Positions 9,354-17,398 of a stretch of 64,000 nt of DNA are shown here, piece by piece. The DNA lies in contig CAWJPD010000005.1 in the NCBI GenBank assembly GCA_963844635.1, positions 62,001-126,000 of the forward strand, in the 5' to 3' direction. The notes beneath the pieces are model-generated. The model saw only the letters and a list, made by a program, of their open reading frames with translations. It had not been told where the DNA came from and did not search any database. Every line of letters begins with the position of its first letter. Within the stretch, counting starts at the first letter, position 1. The position numbers and the translations under genes were made by a program. The DNA comes from JAJPKK01 sp963844635. Its GTDB lineage: Bacteria; Pseudomonadota; Alphaproteobacteria; Rhizobiales; Xanthobacteraceae.

Positions 9354-9629
9354 CTAGTACCTCTGCACAGAGGATATGACGGGTTGGAGCTTTGGGAGAA
9401 GTTCCGGATCGACGCGAAGGTGGATGCTTCGCGCCTTGCCGGGGATACGCGTGATAAGGCCCTGGCGTTCGAGAGTTAGCACCATCTGGTGGACGGTGGG
9501 CGGGGTGACGGCGAAGAACCGTTGGATATCGGCTTCGGCGGGCGGTCGGCCGACGACGAGGGCATAAGCGTGAATGAAGGCCAGATACTGGCCTTGCTTG
9601 TCGGTGAAGCTGGGGGGCACGGAGTCCAC
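9354..9629 (-). CDS. LexA-like winged-helix protein carried by the IS630 element
   Basis: This 91-residue protein reads QGQYLAFIHAYALVVGRPPA, then FFAVTPPTVHQMVLTLERQGLI and IPGKARSI. That is the N-terminal DNA-binding domain of LexA without the protease domain. It lies antisense to the transposase inside the element, with 47 bases between the two starts where divergent promoters would sit. Its TAG stop (9354-9356) lies in the target-site CTAG, so the last codons use the inverted repeat itself. It may regulate transposition; that is inference. Confidence 0.65.
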   Translation of the reverse strand: MDSVPPSFTDKQGQYLAFIHAYALVVGRPPAEADIQRFFAVTPPTVHQMVLTLERQGLITRIPGKARSIHLRVDPELLPKLQPVISSVQRY

Positions 9630-10815
9630 GCCACATAGATTGATTCAACTGGGCCTCGAATCACAAGGAGGTCCTGATGAATATCCGCTATCGCGTTGAT
9701 CTAACCCGCGAGGAACGTGCGGACCTTAAGCGGATGCTGGGCGCCGGCACATGTGCGGCTCGGAAATTGAAGCGGGCGCAAATCCTTCTGGCGGCCGATG
9801 CCGGCGCCAGCGATGAGGCGATCGAACGAACGATCGTGGTGGGTGGATCGACGGTTTATCGCACCAAGCGCCGATTTGTGGAGTGTGGCCTTGAAGCCGC
9901 CTTGAGCGAGGAGCCGCGATGTGGCGCCGAGCGCAAACTCACCGGCAGGGACGAAGCGCTCTTGGTCGCAACGGCCTGCTCGAAGCCGCCGGCCGGGCGC
10001 AGTCGTTGGACGCTGGAACTTCTGGCTGGCGAGATGGTCAAGCTGACGGCCCACAAGGGGCTTTCCCGCGAGACGGTTCGACGCCGCCTTGCGGAAAACG
10101 ATCTCAAGCCCTGGCGCAAGGACATGTGGTGCATTCCCACGGTTGATGCCGAATATGTGGCCCGGATGGAGGATGTGCTGGACCTGTACAACGAGGAAGT
10201 GGATCCCAAGCGTCCGGTCGTCTGTTTCGACGAAAGTCCAACTCAGCTCATCGGCGAAGTGCGCGAGCCAATCCCGGCCAAGCCGGGACAATTGGAGCGC
10301 TTCGACTGCGAATACCGGCGCAATGGCACGGCCAATCTCTTCGTCTTCCTCGACGCCCATAAATCCTGGCGCAAGGTGAAGGTCACAGACCGACGCGCGG
10401 CAGAGGACTTCGCAAACTGCATGCGCGATCTGGTCGACGTGCACTTTCCCAAGGCCGACAAAATCCGGGTCGTGCTGGACAATTTGTCGACCCACTCTGC
10501 GAGCGCGCTCTACCAAACCTTTCCAGCGCCGGAAGCGCGGCGTATCCTACGCCGCCTCGAATTCCATCCCACCCCCAGGCACGCAAGCTGGCTCAACATG
10601 GTCGAAATCGAAATCGGCGTCCTTCGCAGCCAGTGCCTCGACCGTCGCATCGACAATCGTGAATTGCTTGCCTTCGAGATCGCCGCGTGGGAGCGCCAAA
10701 GAAACAAAAGCGGTGCACGAATAAATTGGATGTTCACGCCAGAAAAAGCGCGCGCCAAAATGGCCCGCGCCTACCCAGCCCCACTCAACGAGTCATAACC
10801 CCTGTGCAGAGGTAC
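9357..10815 (+). mobile_element. Complete IS630-family insertion sequence
   Basis: The element is 1459 bp. It has perfect 14-bp terminal inverted repeats (GTACCTCTGCACAG at 9357-9370 and its complement at 10802-10815) that extend imperfectly inward. It is flanked by TA within CTAG on both sides (9354-9357 and 10815-10818), the TA target of the IS630/Tc1 group. It carries a full transposase gene and, in the opposite direction, a small gene for a LexA-like DNA-binding domain. Confidence 0.88.
9677..10798 (+). CDS. IS630-family transposase
   Basis: The 373-residue protein has an N-terminal helix-turn-helix region (RKLKRAQILLAADAGAS, AIERTIVVGGSTVYRTKRRF) and a DDE catalytic core. The core has Asp in VVCFDESPTQLIGE (near 185), Asp in VVLDNLSTH (near 268) and Glu in WLNMVEIEIGVL (near 310). 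All three acidic residues and the full length are present, so the enzyme may be active. AAGGAGGT precedes the ATG by five bases. It ends 17 bases before the right inverted-repeat end. Confidence 0.92.
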   Translation: MNIRYRVDLTREERADLKRMLGAGTCAARKLKRAQILLAADAGASDEAIERTIVVGGSTVYRTKRRFVECGLEAALSEEPRCGAERKLTGRDEALLVATACSKPPAGRSRWTLELLAGEMVKLTAHKGLSRETVRRRLAENDLKPWRKDMWCIPTVDAEYVARMEDVLDLYNEEVDPKRPVVCFDESPTQLIGEVREPIPAKPGQLERFDCEYRRNGTANLFVFLDAHKSWRKVKVTDRRAAEDFANCMRDLVDVHFPKADKIRVVLDNLSTHSASALYQTFPAPEARRILRRLEFHPTPRHASWLNMVEIEIGVLRSQCLDRRIDNRELLAFEIAAWERQRNKSGARINWMFTPEKARAKMARAYPAPLNES

Positions 10816-11104
10816 TAGGCCGAAAGCCCAGCTTCACCCGCCAGCAATTCACGACAGTGCGAGACATGCTGGGGCAGGAGGCGGTAGGCATTGCGCGGAT
10901 TGCCAAGGCCACAGGGTCTTACCCGCCAGACCGTCTATAGTACCATAGTACCAAGGATGACCCTAAGGAATCAGAGGCGGCTTTGGCAGCTTGGGGCTTG
11001 TGAGAGGAGGCGATGGGCCTACGAATGACCTCAATGATTGCCTCTTGCCAGTTTGGAACGCGGGAGCCTGAAGTCGCTCCTGAAGCACTCAATTCACATA
11101 TCGC

Positions 11105-11118
11105 TGGCGGAAGGGGTG
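11105..11118. repeat. Candidate left attachment site of the island
   Basis: TGGCGGAAGGGGTG repeats the 3' end of the tRNA-Ser gene at 26777-26790. The preceding CACATATCGC also resembles GTCATA before the tRNA copy. It lies about 180 bases upstream of the integrase gene, as expected for an att site. Confidence 0.6.
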
Positions 11119-11299
11119 ACCCCCTCCGCCTAACCCGTTAAGGCCCGCGGGGCACCGCTAAAGCTCCATCAAGCCATTGCTGCATAGAAGTTTTCCCTTT
11201 ACTTGCTGCCCGCAGCCGCCCGATACTAACCGCTAAGGACCGGTAGCCGATCCGGGGGTTGGGCCGGGGGCGGCGGCAGTTAGGCGGAAGGGGCAAGCG

Positions 11300-12522
11300 A
11301 TGGCATTGACGGAGAAGGCGGTTGCAAAGTTGCGGGAGCCGGGCCGGCACGGCGATGGGCATGGCCTTTACCTGCAAGTTACGAGGGCGGGATCGAAGTC
11401 TTGGCTGCTGCGGTTCGAACGCGGCGGGCGTGAAAGGTGGATGGGCCTAGGCCCGACCCACACCATCGGCCTTAAGGAGGCCCGCGAGCGCGCCCGCAAG
11501 GCGCGGCAGCTGCTGCTGGACGGCTTAGACCCGCTGGACGCACGGGCACAGCAACGCGCTACACAAGCCCTCGCGGCGGCGCGGGCACTCACGTTCGAGC
11601 AAGCCGCACGGCAGTATTTCGATCAACATGAACGCAAATGGAAGAATGCGAAGCACCGGGCGCAGTTTTTGGCGACGTTGCGGGATTATGTATTTCCGAA
11701 AATTGGGCGGTTGCCGGTCGCATCGATCGACACCGGTTTGGTTTTGAAGTTATCGAGCCGATTTGGCACAAAAAGACCGAAACTGCGAATCGAGTGCGTG
11801 GGCGGATTGAAAGTGTGCTCGATTGGGCAACCGTGCGAGGCTATCGGACCGGCGATAATCCAGCGCGTTGGCGCGGGCATTTGAGTGAAGTTTTGCCGGC
11901 CCGCGGGCAAATCCAAAAAGTCGATCACCACGCCGCGTTACCTTTTGTGGAAGTGCCGGCCTTCATGGCAGCCTTGCAAAAGCGCGAGGGCATTGCCGCC
12001 CGCGCCCTTGAATTTGCGATATTGAGTGTCGCGCGAACCGGCGAGGTAATCGGAGCGCGTTGGGATGAAATCGATCTGAAGGCCAAGGTCTGGATCGTGC
12101 CGGAAGGCCGGATGAAGGCCGGCAAGCAGCACCGCGTGCCGTTGACCGATCGCGCCCTGGACATTCTCCGCGAAACGCCGCGAGAAGACGGCAACCCATT
12201 CGTATTTATTGGCCCGACAAAAGGCGGCCTTTCGAATATGGCGATGGCGGCGGTTCTAAAACGAATGGGCCGAGGCGAAACCGTTCATGGTTTTCGATCG
12301 AGTTTCCGCGATTGGGCGGCCGAACGTACAGCGTATCCAAATCACGTTGTCGAGATGGCGCTCGCGCATGTCGTGGGCGACAAGGTGGAGGCCGCCTACA
12401 GGCGGGGCGATCTTTTTGAAAAACGCCGCAAGTTGATGGCCGAATGGGCACGTTACTGTGCAAGTCCGCCCGCTGACTTGGGCGCTGATAAAGTCGTTTC
12501 GCTGGCAGAAGCCCGGCGATGA
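11300..12522 (+). pseudogene. Tyrosine recombinase (P4-type integrase), frameshifted
   Basis: The first part (11300 to about 11749) encodes the DUF4102 arm-binding domain (MALTEKAVAKL, GDGHGLYLQVT, GSKSWLLRF) and the core-binding region. The second frame continues with TETANRVRGRIESVLDWA and the catalytic domain: Arg in SVARTGEVIGARW, HGFR in VHGFRSSFRDWAAE, His in MALAHVVGDK and Tyr in AAYRRGDLF. The switch happens near 11749, where one G appears to be missing. All catalytic residues are present, so one base restores a roughly 400-residue integrase. Its position beside the left att repeat fits site-specific insertion into the tRNA-Ser gene. Confidence 0.85.
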
Positions 12523-12950
12523 CAGATCGCAAGCCGTCCCAACTCAGTCCGGCCCACCAAAAGCTTCTCGGCCGTCTGGTCCGTTGCTACGGCCCGAATT
12601 TGATTGCTGCTGCGGCAATGAAAATCCCCGTGCGCGGCCCGGGGGCGCCTCACAAAAATTATTCTGAAGCCATGCATTTGGCAGATTGCATCGAGGAATG
12701 GGCGGCAGAGCACCGCGAGCGCGGGAGCCGTAGCCCCTACAAGATGGCCTATCACGATTTGTTCGAGGTTCGCTTTGACAAACAAGATAAACGGGACTTT
12801 CAAAAGTTCGAACAAACGGTGAAGAAAGAGCACTACCGCGGACGCCGTGCTTTGATTGCATATTTGAAAGATGAACTGGCAAAGGGGCGGCTACGTTTTG
12901 AGAGATTGCCTCCGCATTTACAGGCCCTGCTCCGCACAAAGGGGGGGTAA
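12519..12950 (+). CDS. Hypothetical protein coupled to the integrase
   Basis: This 143-residue protein overlaps the integrase stop by four bases (ATGA), so it is probably co-translated with it. It has a charged, helical middle (HLADCIEEWAAEHRERGS) and a basic C-terminal region (DKQDKRDFQKFEQTVKKEHYRGRRALIAYLK). There is no signal peptide or membrane segment. I recognise no family. Position suggests a role in excision, control or DNA handling, but this is only context. Confidence 0.6.
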   Translation: MTDRKPSQLSPAHQKLLGRLVRCYGPNLIAAAAMKIPVRGPGAPHKNYSEAMHLADCIEEWAAEHRERGSRSPYKMAYHDLFEVRFDKQDKRDFQKFEQTVKKEHYRGRRALIAYLKDELAKGRLRFERLPPHLQALLRTKGG

Positions 12951-13061
12951 TAATTCGACGCTATTTATTGCCGCCCCTTACTTTGTTGCGAGCACATCAG
13001 CTTTGGCAGTATTTAAACCGGTAGGCGCCGCAGCGCGGCGTAGCAAACCGGGAGGTACACC

Positions 13062-13253
13062 ATGCCAGAACTTAGACGAATAATCAGGAAGCGTGATCTG
13101 CCGCGATATGTCGGCATCCGGCGGACCGCCATCGACGAACAAATCAAATCAGGCACCTTTCCCAAACCCGTCAAGCTCGGTGTTCGCGCCATCGGCTGGA
13201 GGGAAGTTGATCTGATCGAATGGCAGCAACGGTTGAAGACAACACGCGCATAG
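13062..13253 (+). CDS. AlpA-family excisionase/regulator
   Basis: The 63-residue protein is almost all winged helix: RIIRKRDLPRYVGIRRTAID, then IKSGTFPKPVKLGVRAIGWREVDLIEW, the AlpA (MerR-like) pattern. AlpA proteins regulate or direct excision of P4-like islands, and this gene sits close to the integrase as usual. GGGAGGT lies five bases before the ATG. It appears intact. Confidence 0.85.
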   Translation: MPELRRIIRKRDLPRYVGIRRTAIDEQIKSGTFPKPVKLGVRAIGWREVDLIEWQQRLKTTRA

Positions 13254-13307
13254 GAGAATCCCGCGGGTATATATTAAAAATGTGAAACCCCGAGGGAGAC
13301 CAGCAAA

Positions 13308-13580
13308 ATGGCAATCAACGCACGACAGTTGGAAGCCGGACGCACTATGGAACGTGCGGCGCATTTGGAGGCGCAGGCATTGGGCCGATTTCAGGTCGAA
13401 CGCGGGGTGCCGCCCCTGACCGCTGCCATTGCCGCGGTCACGCTCGCGGGCCGCATTGTTCGGCTCGCTTCTAGTGACGATGACACAGAACTCCGAAATT
13501 TCGTCGAACGGCTTTGCATCATTTTGATGATGCATGCACGTTGCGGCGATGACGATGCCAACACATCGCGAGGACATTGA
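13308..13580 (+). CDS. Small hypothetical protein
   Basis: Ninety residues, starting MAINARQLEAGRTMERAAHLEAQ, with a helical N-terminal half and a short hydrophobic stretch (PPLTAAIAAVTLAGRIVRLA). A GAGGGAGA site precedes the ATG. The stop is two bases before the next start. No family recognised; it belongs to the island's early gene row. Confidence 0.5.
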   Translation: MAINARQLEAGRTMERAAHLEAQALGRFQVERGVPPLTAAIAAVTLAGRIVRLASSDDDTELRNFVERLCIILMMHARCGDDDANTSRGH

Positions 13581-13581
13581 A

Positions 13582-14163
13582 ATGTCGAAAAATCTTACTC
13601 CCCCCTTCGGAAAAAAAACTGGCTTGCCAGAAGTTATCAACCAGTTCCGGAAGGCGGTCGCCTCATTTGATAGATTAAGCGGTAAGATATGGGAATGGGA
13701 AAGCAGCGACCTAACACAAGCGAAATGGGTTCTCGATAATATAATTGAATTACGGCAACATTGGAACAAGTTGAACCGACCGGCAATGCCAGAGGAGATT
13801 GCCGTTCAGATCGATATGATGGTGGGAAGCTGCCTTGTGAACAAGAACATGGATTACTCTATTTATGGCGGGGTGATGCTGGAAAAGCTATGCGCTATGG
13901 CGCCGACGCTTTATGAGATTGCGTCGGCCTGCTACGCAGTTCCCGACCGATCAAAGTTCCCCGATATTGTCATCGTGTTGGGGGAAGTGAAGAAGGCGCG
14001 TCGTGCAGCCCACCGAATCACCAAGCTACTTCCGATGGTTGCCTCAAAGAGCAGATTGCGGATGCCGAACGTGAACTCGAAACCGCAGAAAAAGAGGTGG
14101 CTGAAACTAAACGCCGCAAGCTGGCGTGCAAAAAGCGGTTGCGACGCAGAATGCAGACGCTAA
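13582..14163 (+). CDS. Hypothetical island protein with a probable frame change near its end
   Basis: I start at ATG 13582 (MSKNLTPPFGKK), just after the previous stop. The first 150 residues are predicted helical (IWEWESSDLTQAKWVLDNII, LPDIVIVLGEVKKARRAAHR-like segments). The last 40 residues are basic and low in structure. In the frame two bases on, the same DNA reads LKEQIADAERELETAEKEVA, an excellent coiled coil, and then runs into a repeated RRRMQTL motif before the ISAzo13 remnant. Either an indel near 14030 moves the frame or a second small gene overlaps. No family recognised. Confidence 0.5.
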   Translation: MSKNLTPPFGKKTGLPEVINQFRKAVASFDRLSGKIWEWESSDLTQAKWVLDNIIELRQHWNKLNRPAMPEEIAVQIDMMVGSCLVNKNMDYSIYGGVMLEKLCAMAPTLYEIASACYAVPDRSKFPDIVIVLGEVKKARRAAHRITKLLPMVASKSRLRMPNVNSKPQKKRWLKLNAASWRAKSGCDAECRR

Positions 14164-15598
14164 GGGCCCTAGGAAATAACTGAGTTAATTTTATCACACT
14201 CTGTAAGAATTGTCGCTTGGGGATTCCCTGAAGAAGAATCAAGCGGCGATAGTATTGTCGCGTGATAAGCGCTTCTGACATCAGAACTCTTCGAAAACGT
14301 TGGAAGGCGATGGCTCCTTTGTTGGATGAGCGGAGCCGACGGCGCTGGGCGGCGTCGGATATCGCGCAATGATCGGACACGGCGGCGTGAGCGCCGTAGC
14401 TGAGGCGACCGGGCTGGCTCGGCGGACAATATATCGGGGGCTTGAAGATCTCCAAGATCGTGCCTCAGTTGGAAATGACCGGATACGGCGGGAGGGCGGC
14501 GGACGTAAATCGAGGATATCCGAGGGCCCAAACCCTGCTGTCTGACCTTAAGTCGCTGCTCGAACCGGCGACACGAGGTGACCCGATGCGGCGGCAGTTG
14601 TGGACGTCGCTCAGCCTGCGCAAGCTATGTGAGGAGTTGAAAGGCAAAGGACACGAGATCAGCTATCCGGTCGTTGGGAATTGCCTGCACAAGCTGCACT
14701 ATAGCTTGCAGGCCAACCGAAAATCCCACGAAGGAAGCCAGCATATGGACCGGAATGCTCAGTTTGAATACATCAACAAAAAGCGCTGACAGTTTTTTGA
14801 CAGATGGCCAGCCGGTCATCTCGGTCGATACGAAAAAGAAAGAATTGGTCGGCAATTTCAAGAATGCGGGCCGCGAATGGAGACCCAAAGGGTCGCCCGA
14901 AGAGGTCAATGTACACGACTTCGATCTGATCCCAAGCTGAAAGGCGCGCCATACCGTACGGTGTTTATGACATCAACAACAATACTGGCTGGGTCAGTGT
15001 AGGAACGGATCACGACACTTGCCGCTTTCGCGGTAAACGCCATCCGCCGCTGGTGGAAGGCCATGGGAAAAGAAACGCTATCCGAAACCCAAGGGCCTAT
15101 TGGTGACCGCTGACGGCGGTGGATCGAATGGCTACCGCGTCCGTCTGTGGAAAATCGAACTCATAGAAAACTGGCTGACGAACTCAAGTTGCCGATCACG
15201 GTGTGCCACTTACCCCCTGGGACTCAGCAAGTGGAATAAAATCGAACACCGGCTTTTTTCCTTCATCAGCATCAACTGGCGCGGCAAGCCCTTGCGAAGC
15301 TTTCCGCACAATCGTCGAGCTCATCGCCGCTACGACTACCGAGACGGGCCTGCATCCGTACGTGCTGAACTCGACGAAGAGTAAATACCCGAAAGGCCTC
15401 AAGGTCTCAGACGGCGCAAACTCGCCACTCGTTAATATCTTTCCTCATGACTTTCATGGCGAATGGAACTACACAATAGCTCCAAACACGAGGCCTGCTC
15501 GAAAAAAGTGACTAAGTCGATTCTGAGAAGCCCTAACCGGCGACGATGAGTATGACCGACGCAGAATGCAGACGCTAACCGACGATGATGAGTATCAG
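14142..15598 (+). repeat. 42-bp tandem repeat (two units) split by an ISAzo13-type remnant
   Basis: The first half-unit CGACGCAGAATGCAGACGCT is at 14142-14161. After the transposase remnant come ACCGGCGACGATGAGTATGAC and a full second unit (15556-15597). If the insert is removed the two 42-bp units are tandem and encode the 14-residue repeat RRRMQTLTxDDEYx. The element therefore landed between them or within the first unit, next to CTA on each side. Confidence 0.6.
14162..15535 (+). pseudogene. Degenerate ISAzo13-family transposase
   Basis: Pieces in several frames match this family in order. They are RTLRKRWKAMAPLLDERSRR, then GGVSAVAEATGLARRTIYRGL, TSLSLRKLCEELKGKGHEIS, then VFMTSTTILAG. 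Later pieces are AFAVNAIRRWW-type residues, LVTADGGGSNGYRVRLWKIEL, EHRLFSFISINWRGKPL and FHGEWNYTI. At least four frame changes and stops separate them, so the enzyme is dead. Weakly matching ends (AGGGC... on both sides, inverted) suggest the terminal repeats. It interrupts a pre-existing coding region. Confidence 0.7.
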
Positions 15599-15740
15599 GC
15601 TGCTGCACCTGGCTGTCGGCCAAATCGAAAGGGAAATGGAGAAAATAACGGAGACCGCACCGGAGGCGCGCACGCGCAGAAAAGCGCTGAGTGAAGAGAT
15701 CGATTTGGCGTACAACATGTTGCGTGGGATCAACGATTGA
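15588..15740 (+). CDS. Small hypothetical protein coupled to the HTH gene
   Basis: A 50-codon frame, MSIRLLHLAVGQIEREMEKI to YNMLRGIND, predicted to be one or two amphipathic helices. Its TGA overlaps the TTG start of the following gene (TTGA). It is too short for family assignment. Part of its 5' end lies in the 42-bp repeat. Confidence 0.4.
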   Translation: MSIRLLHLAVGQIEREMEKITETAPEARTRRKALSEEIDLAYNMLRGIND

Positions 15741-16592
15741 GCGCCGCCGATTTTACGCGCCGCAAGTTGAATTGGCTCACAGCGATTGCCACAGATAGGC
15801 AAGCGCGCGGCCTGCCGCTTGCGCTTGCGGTCGTGCTCGCTTGTCGGTATTTCAATGCTCGTACGGAAACCGCATGGCCCGGGATTGAAACCTTGGCGCG
15901 AGACCTGGATAGCGACCGGCGGGCCGTGCAAAGGGCGGTCAAACAACTTGTCGATGGCGGGTGGCTGCGCCGTACCGCGCGCGGCGGCAATGGCCGCAAT
16001 TCCACGAATGTTTACATGTTGCCGCTCGAATTGCCTCATGTGTTCCGGCGTGCTCGCAAGGGCGGCGCAGCGACCGCCCTGAAGGACCCTTTAGGGCGGT
16101 CTAGACGTGCCTGTAAGGGCGGTCTAGACGTGCCTGTAAGGGCGGTGTCAGAACCGCCCGAACCCTTATATGAACCCGGGAGGAACCCTTTTATTACCGC
16201 TGACGCGGAAAATAGAAGCCCCCTTCTGAATGAAAGTCCTTTGAAAGGAGGAAAAGGTTCATCGCGCTTTTCAGACGGTGCGGGTGCCCGCTTGCGAAGC
16301 AATCGCGTTCAATGCCGCCGCCGCATCCCGCTTCCGGAGAACTGGGTGGTTGGCGAGTTCCGAGCTTGCGGCGGCGTGGGACATCAATCCCGATTGGACC
16401 GAAGACGAAATTGCTGCCCGGTTCGCCGCTTTCCTGGACTGGCACCGCGCCCGGCAACCGTTTTCGTTTGATTGGATGTCCGCTTGGAAATCTTGGTGCC
16501 GGCACGGCGCTGAACGTGAAGCACCGGACGAAAGGCGCGGCCGGGGTTCGCTCCTAAAGGGCCTCAAAACGACCCTGGATCGCAAGCATTAA
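15737..16592 (+). pseudogene. Replication-type helix-turn-helix protein, frameshifted
   Basis: The N-terminal half (TTG start at 15737) contains a winged helix like those of phage and plasmid replication proteins: AWPGIETLARDLDSDRRAVQ, then QLVDGGWLRRTARGG. The frame then passes through a 23-bp tandem repeat and a disordered linker. Near 16345 one base appears to be gained. In the second frame it resumes as LASSELAAAWDINPDWTEDE and FAAFLDWHRARQPFSFDW to the stop at 16592. Similar two-part proteins sit between AlpA and later genes in other integrative elements and may act in replication initiation. Function is inferred. Confidence 0.65.
16094..16148. repeat. 23-bp tandem repeat inside the HTH gene
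   Basis: GGGCGGTCTAGACGTGCCTG recurs with period 23 at 16094 and 16117, and a partial third unit begins at 16140. Because 23 is not a multiple of three, the units are read in different frames and a change in copy number would alter everything downstream. Confidence 0.85.
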
Positions 16593-16634
16593 ACGGATCG
16601 GATGGAGGTCACGCCGGCTTTACGGGAGACAACG

Positions 16635-16826
16635 ATGCCAACCGAACATCAACTCAAAATCATCATTAGGCTCGCCGTACAAAACGCCCATAACACTCAC
16701 GGGAAGCAAGCCGCTGGGGATTCCCTTTCGATTAGCCAGGCCGACGCTACCGTGATCGCTGACGCGGTTTATGACGCATTGAACGAATGGGGCAGTGTTT
16801 TGAGTGTCGAGAAAAATGGAAAGTGA
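16635..16826 (+). CDS. Small hypothetical protein
   Basis: The 63-residue protein MPTEHQLKIIIRLAVQNAHN to SVEKNGK looks helical; GGGAGAC precedes the chosen ATG. An in-frame ATG at 16602 would add eleven residues but lacks a good site. No family recognised. The 190 bases after it, up to the terminase genes, hold no gene. Confidence 0.45.
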   Translation: MPTEHQLKIIIRLAVQNAHNTHGKQAAGDSLSISQADATVIADAVYDALNEWGSVLSVEKNGK

Positions 16827-17014
16827 GGGCGTCCGACCACCAAATAAAAACCTGCCGGCCCCTCCCCTGGCGGTGCATGCAACCGCCGTCCAACATTGTT
16901 TCTACACGTGTTTTAGCCGTTAGCGCCCGTTAACACCCGGCTGCACCCCCGCTTTTGCGTTGTGTTCGCAACAATTTCACGGTATGATTGTAGCATGTTG
17001 CACAGGGCTTGCCC

Positions 17015-17398
17015 ATGCCCAACCTAGGTCTAGCGACGCGCAAACCAACGGCCAGAAGCCGTATCACGAACAACGGCGCCGTTTTGCCGGGCGTTGATGG
17101 CCGATCCGCCATCGCCCGCCGTTATCATGATTTGTGCGCGGCCTTGGCCGCGGATGCGGGCGGCGATGCGCAGATGTCGGAGGCACGCCGACAGCTGATC
17201 CGCAGATTTTCAGCACTGAGTGTGTTGGCCGAGAGCCTGGAGGCGCGCTTGGCGATGGGCGAGACCATCGACCTTGCCGAGCACGTCGCGATTAGTTCCA
17301 CGTTGGTCCGGCTTGCGTCTCGTCTCGGGCTAAACCGCCATGCACGCGATGTGACACCGGCGCTTCACGATTATCTCGCAGCTGCCGGGGCCGAATGA
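17015..17398 (+). CDS. Probable small terminase-like protein
   Basis: The 127-residue protein precedes and overlaps the large terminase gene by four bases (ATGA), the usual place for a small terminase subunit. A basic N-terminus (RKPTARSRITNNG) is followed by GRSAIARRYHDLCAALAADAGG and helical segments EARRQLIRRFSALSVLAESLEARLA, consistent with a DNA-binding helical oligomer. The start could be TTG at 17009 instead. The assignment comes mainly from position and length. Confidence 0.55.
   Translation: MPNLGLATRKPTARSRITNNGAVLPGVDGRSAIARRYHDLCAALAADAGGDAQMSEARRQLIRRFSALSVLAESLEARLAMGETIDLAEHVAISSTLVRLASRLGLNRHARDVTPALHDYLAAAGAE

Larger units (their letters stand above)
9117..10937 (+). pseudogene. 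Serine recombinase (resolvase) remnant split by an IS630 element
   Basis: The left part (9117-9354) reads RNYADVTDTIREFTRRGVV, then FDGATKDPMQQAVRDALIAFMAATAQAQAEATK, the middle and end of a resolvase catalytic domain. The right part (10819-10937) continues GRKPSFTRQQF and GIARIAKATG, the C-terminal helix-turn-helix. The two halves join in frame once the insertion sequence and one TA are removed. The N-terminal third with the catalytic serine is missing. An extra base near 10917 also shifts the last helix. The gene was decaying, or was further damaged, besides being interrupted. Confidence 0.7.
8930..11118. mobile_element. Small remnant segment between two tRNA-Ser 3'-end repeats
   Basis: The stretch between the att-like copies at 8913 and 11105 contains only the broken serine recombinase, the IS630 element inside it and non-coding DNA. 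It looks like the residue of an earlier insertion, with the larger island placed in tandem to its right. The 185 bases from 8930 to the recombinase fragment, and 10938-11104, show no gene. Confidence 0.4.

Noticed and set aside
16094..16148. Short regular repeats considered as a CRISPR array
   Set aside because: Only two to three 23-bp units follow head to tail with no spacers, and they lie in a coding frame; no cas genes are in the window.
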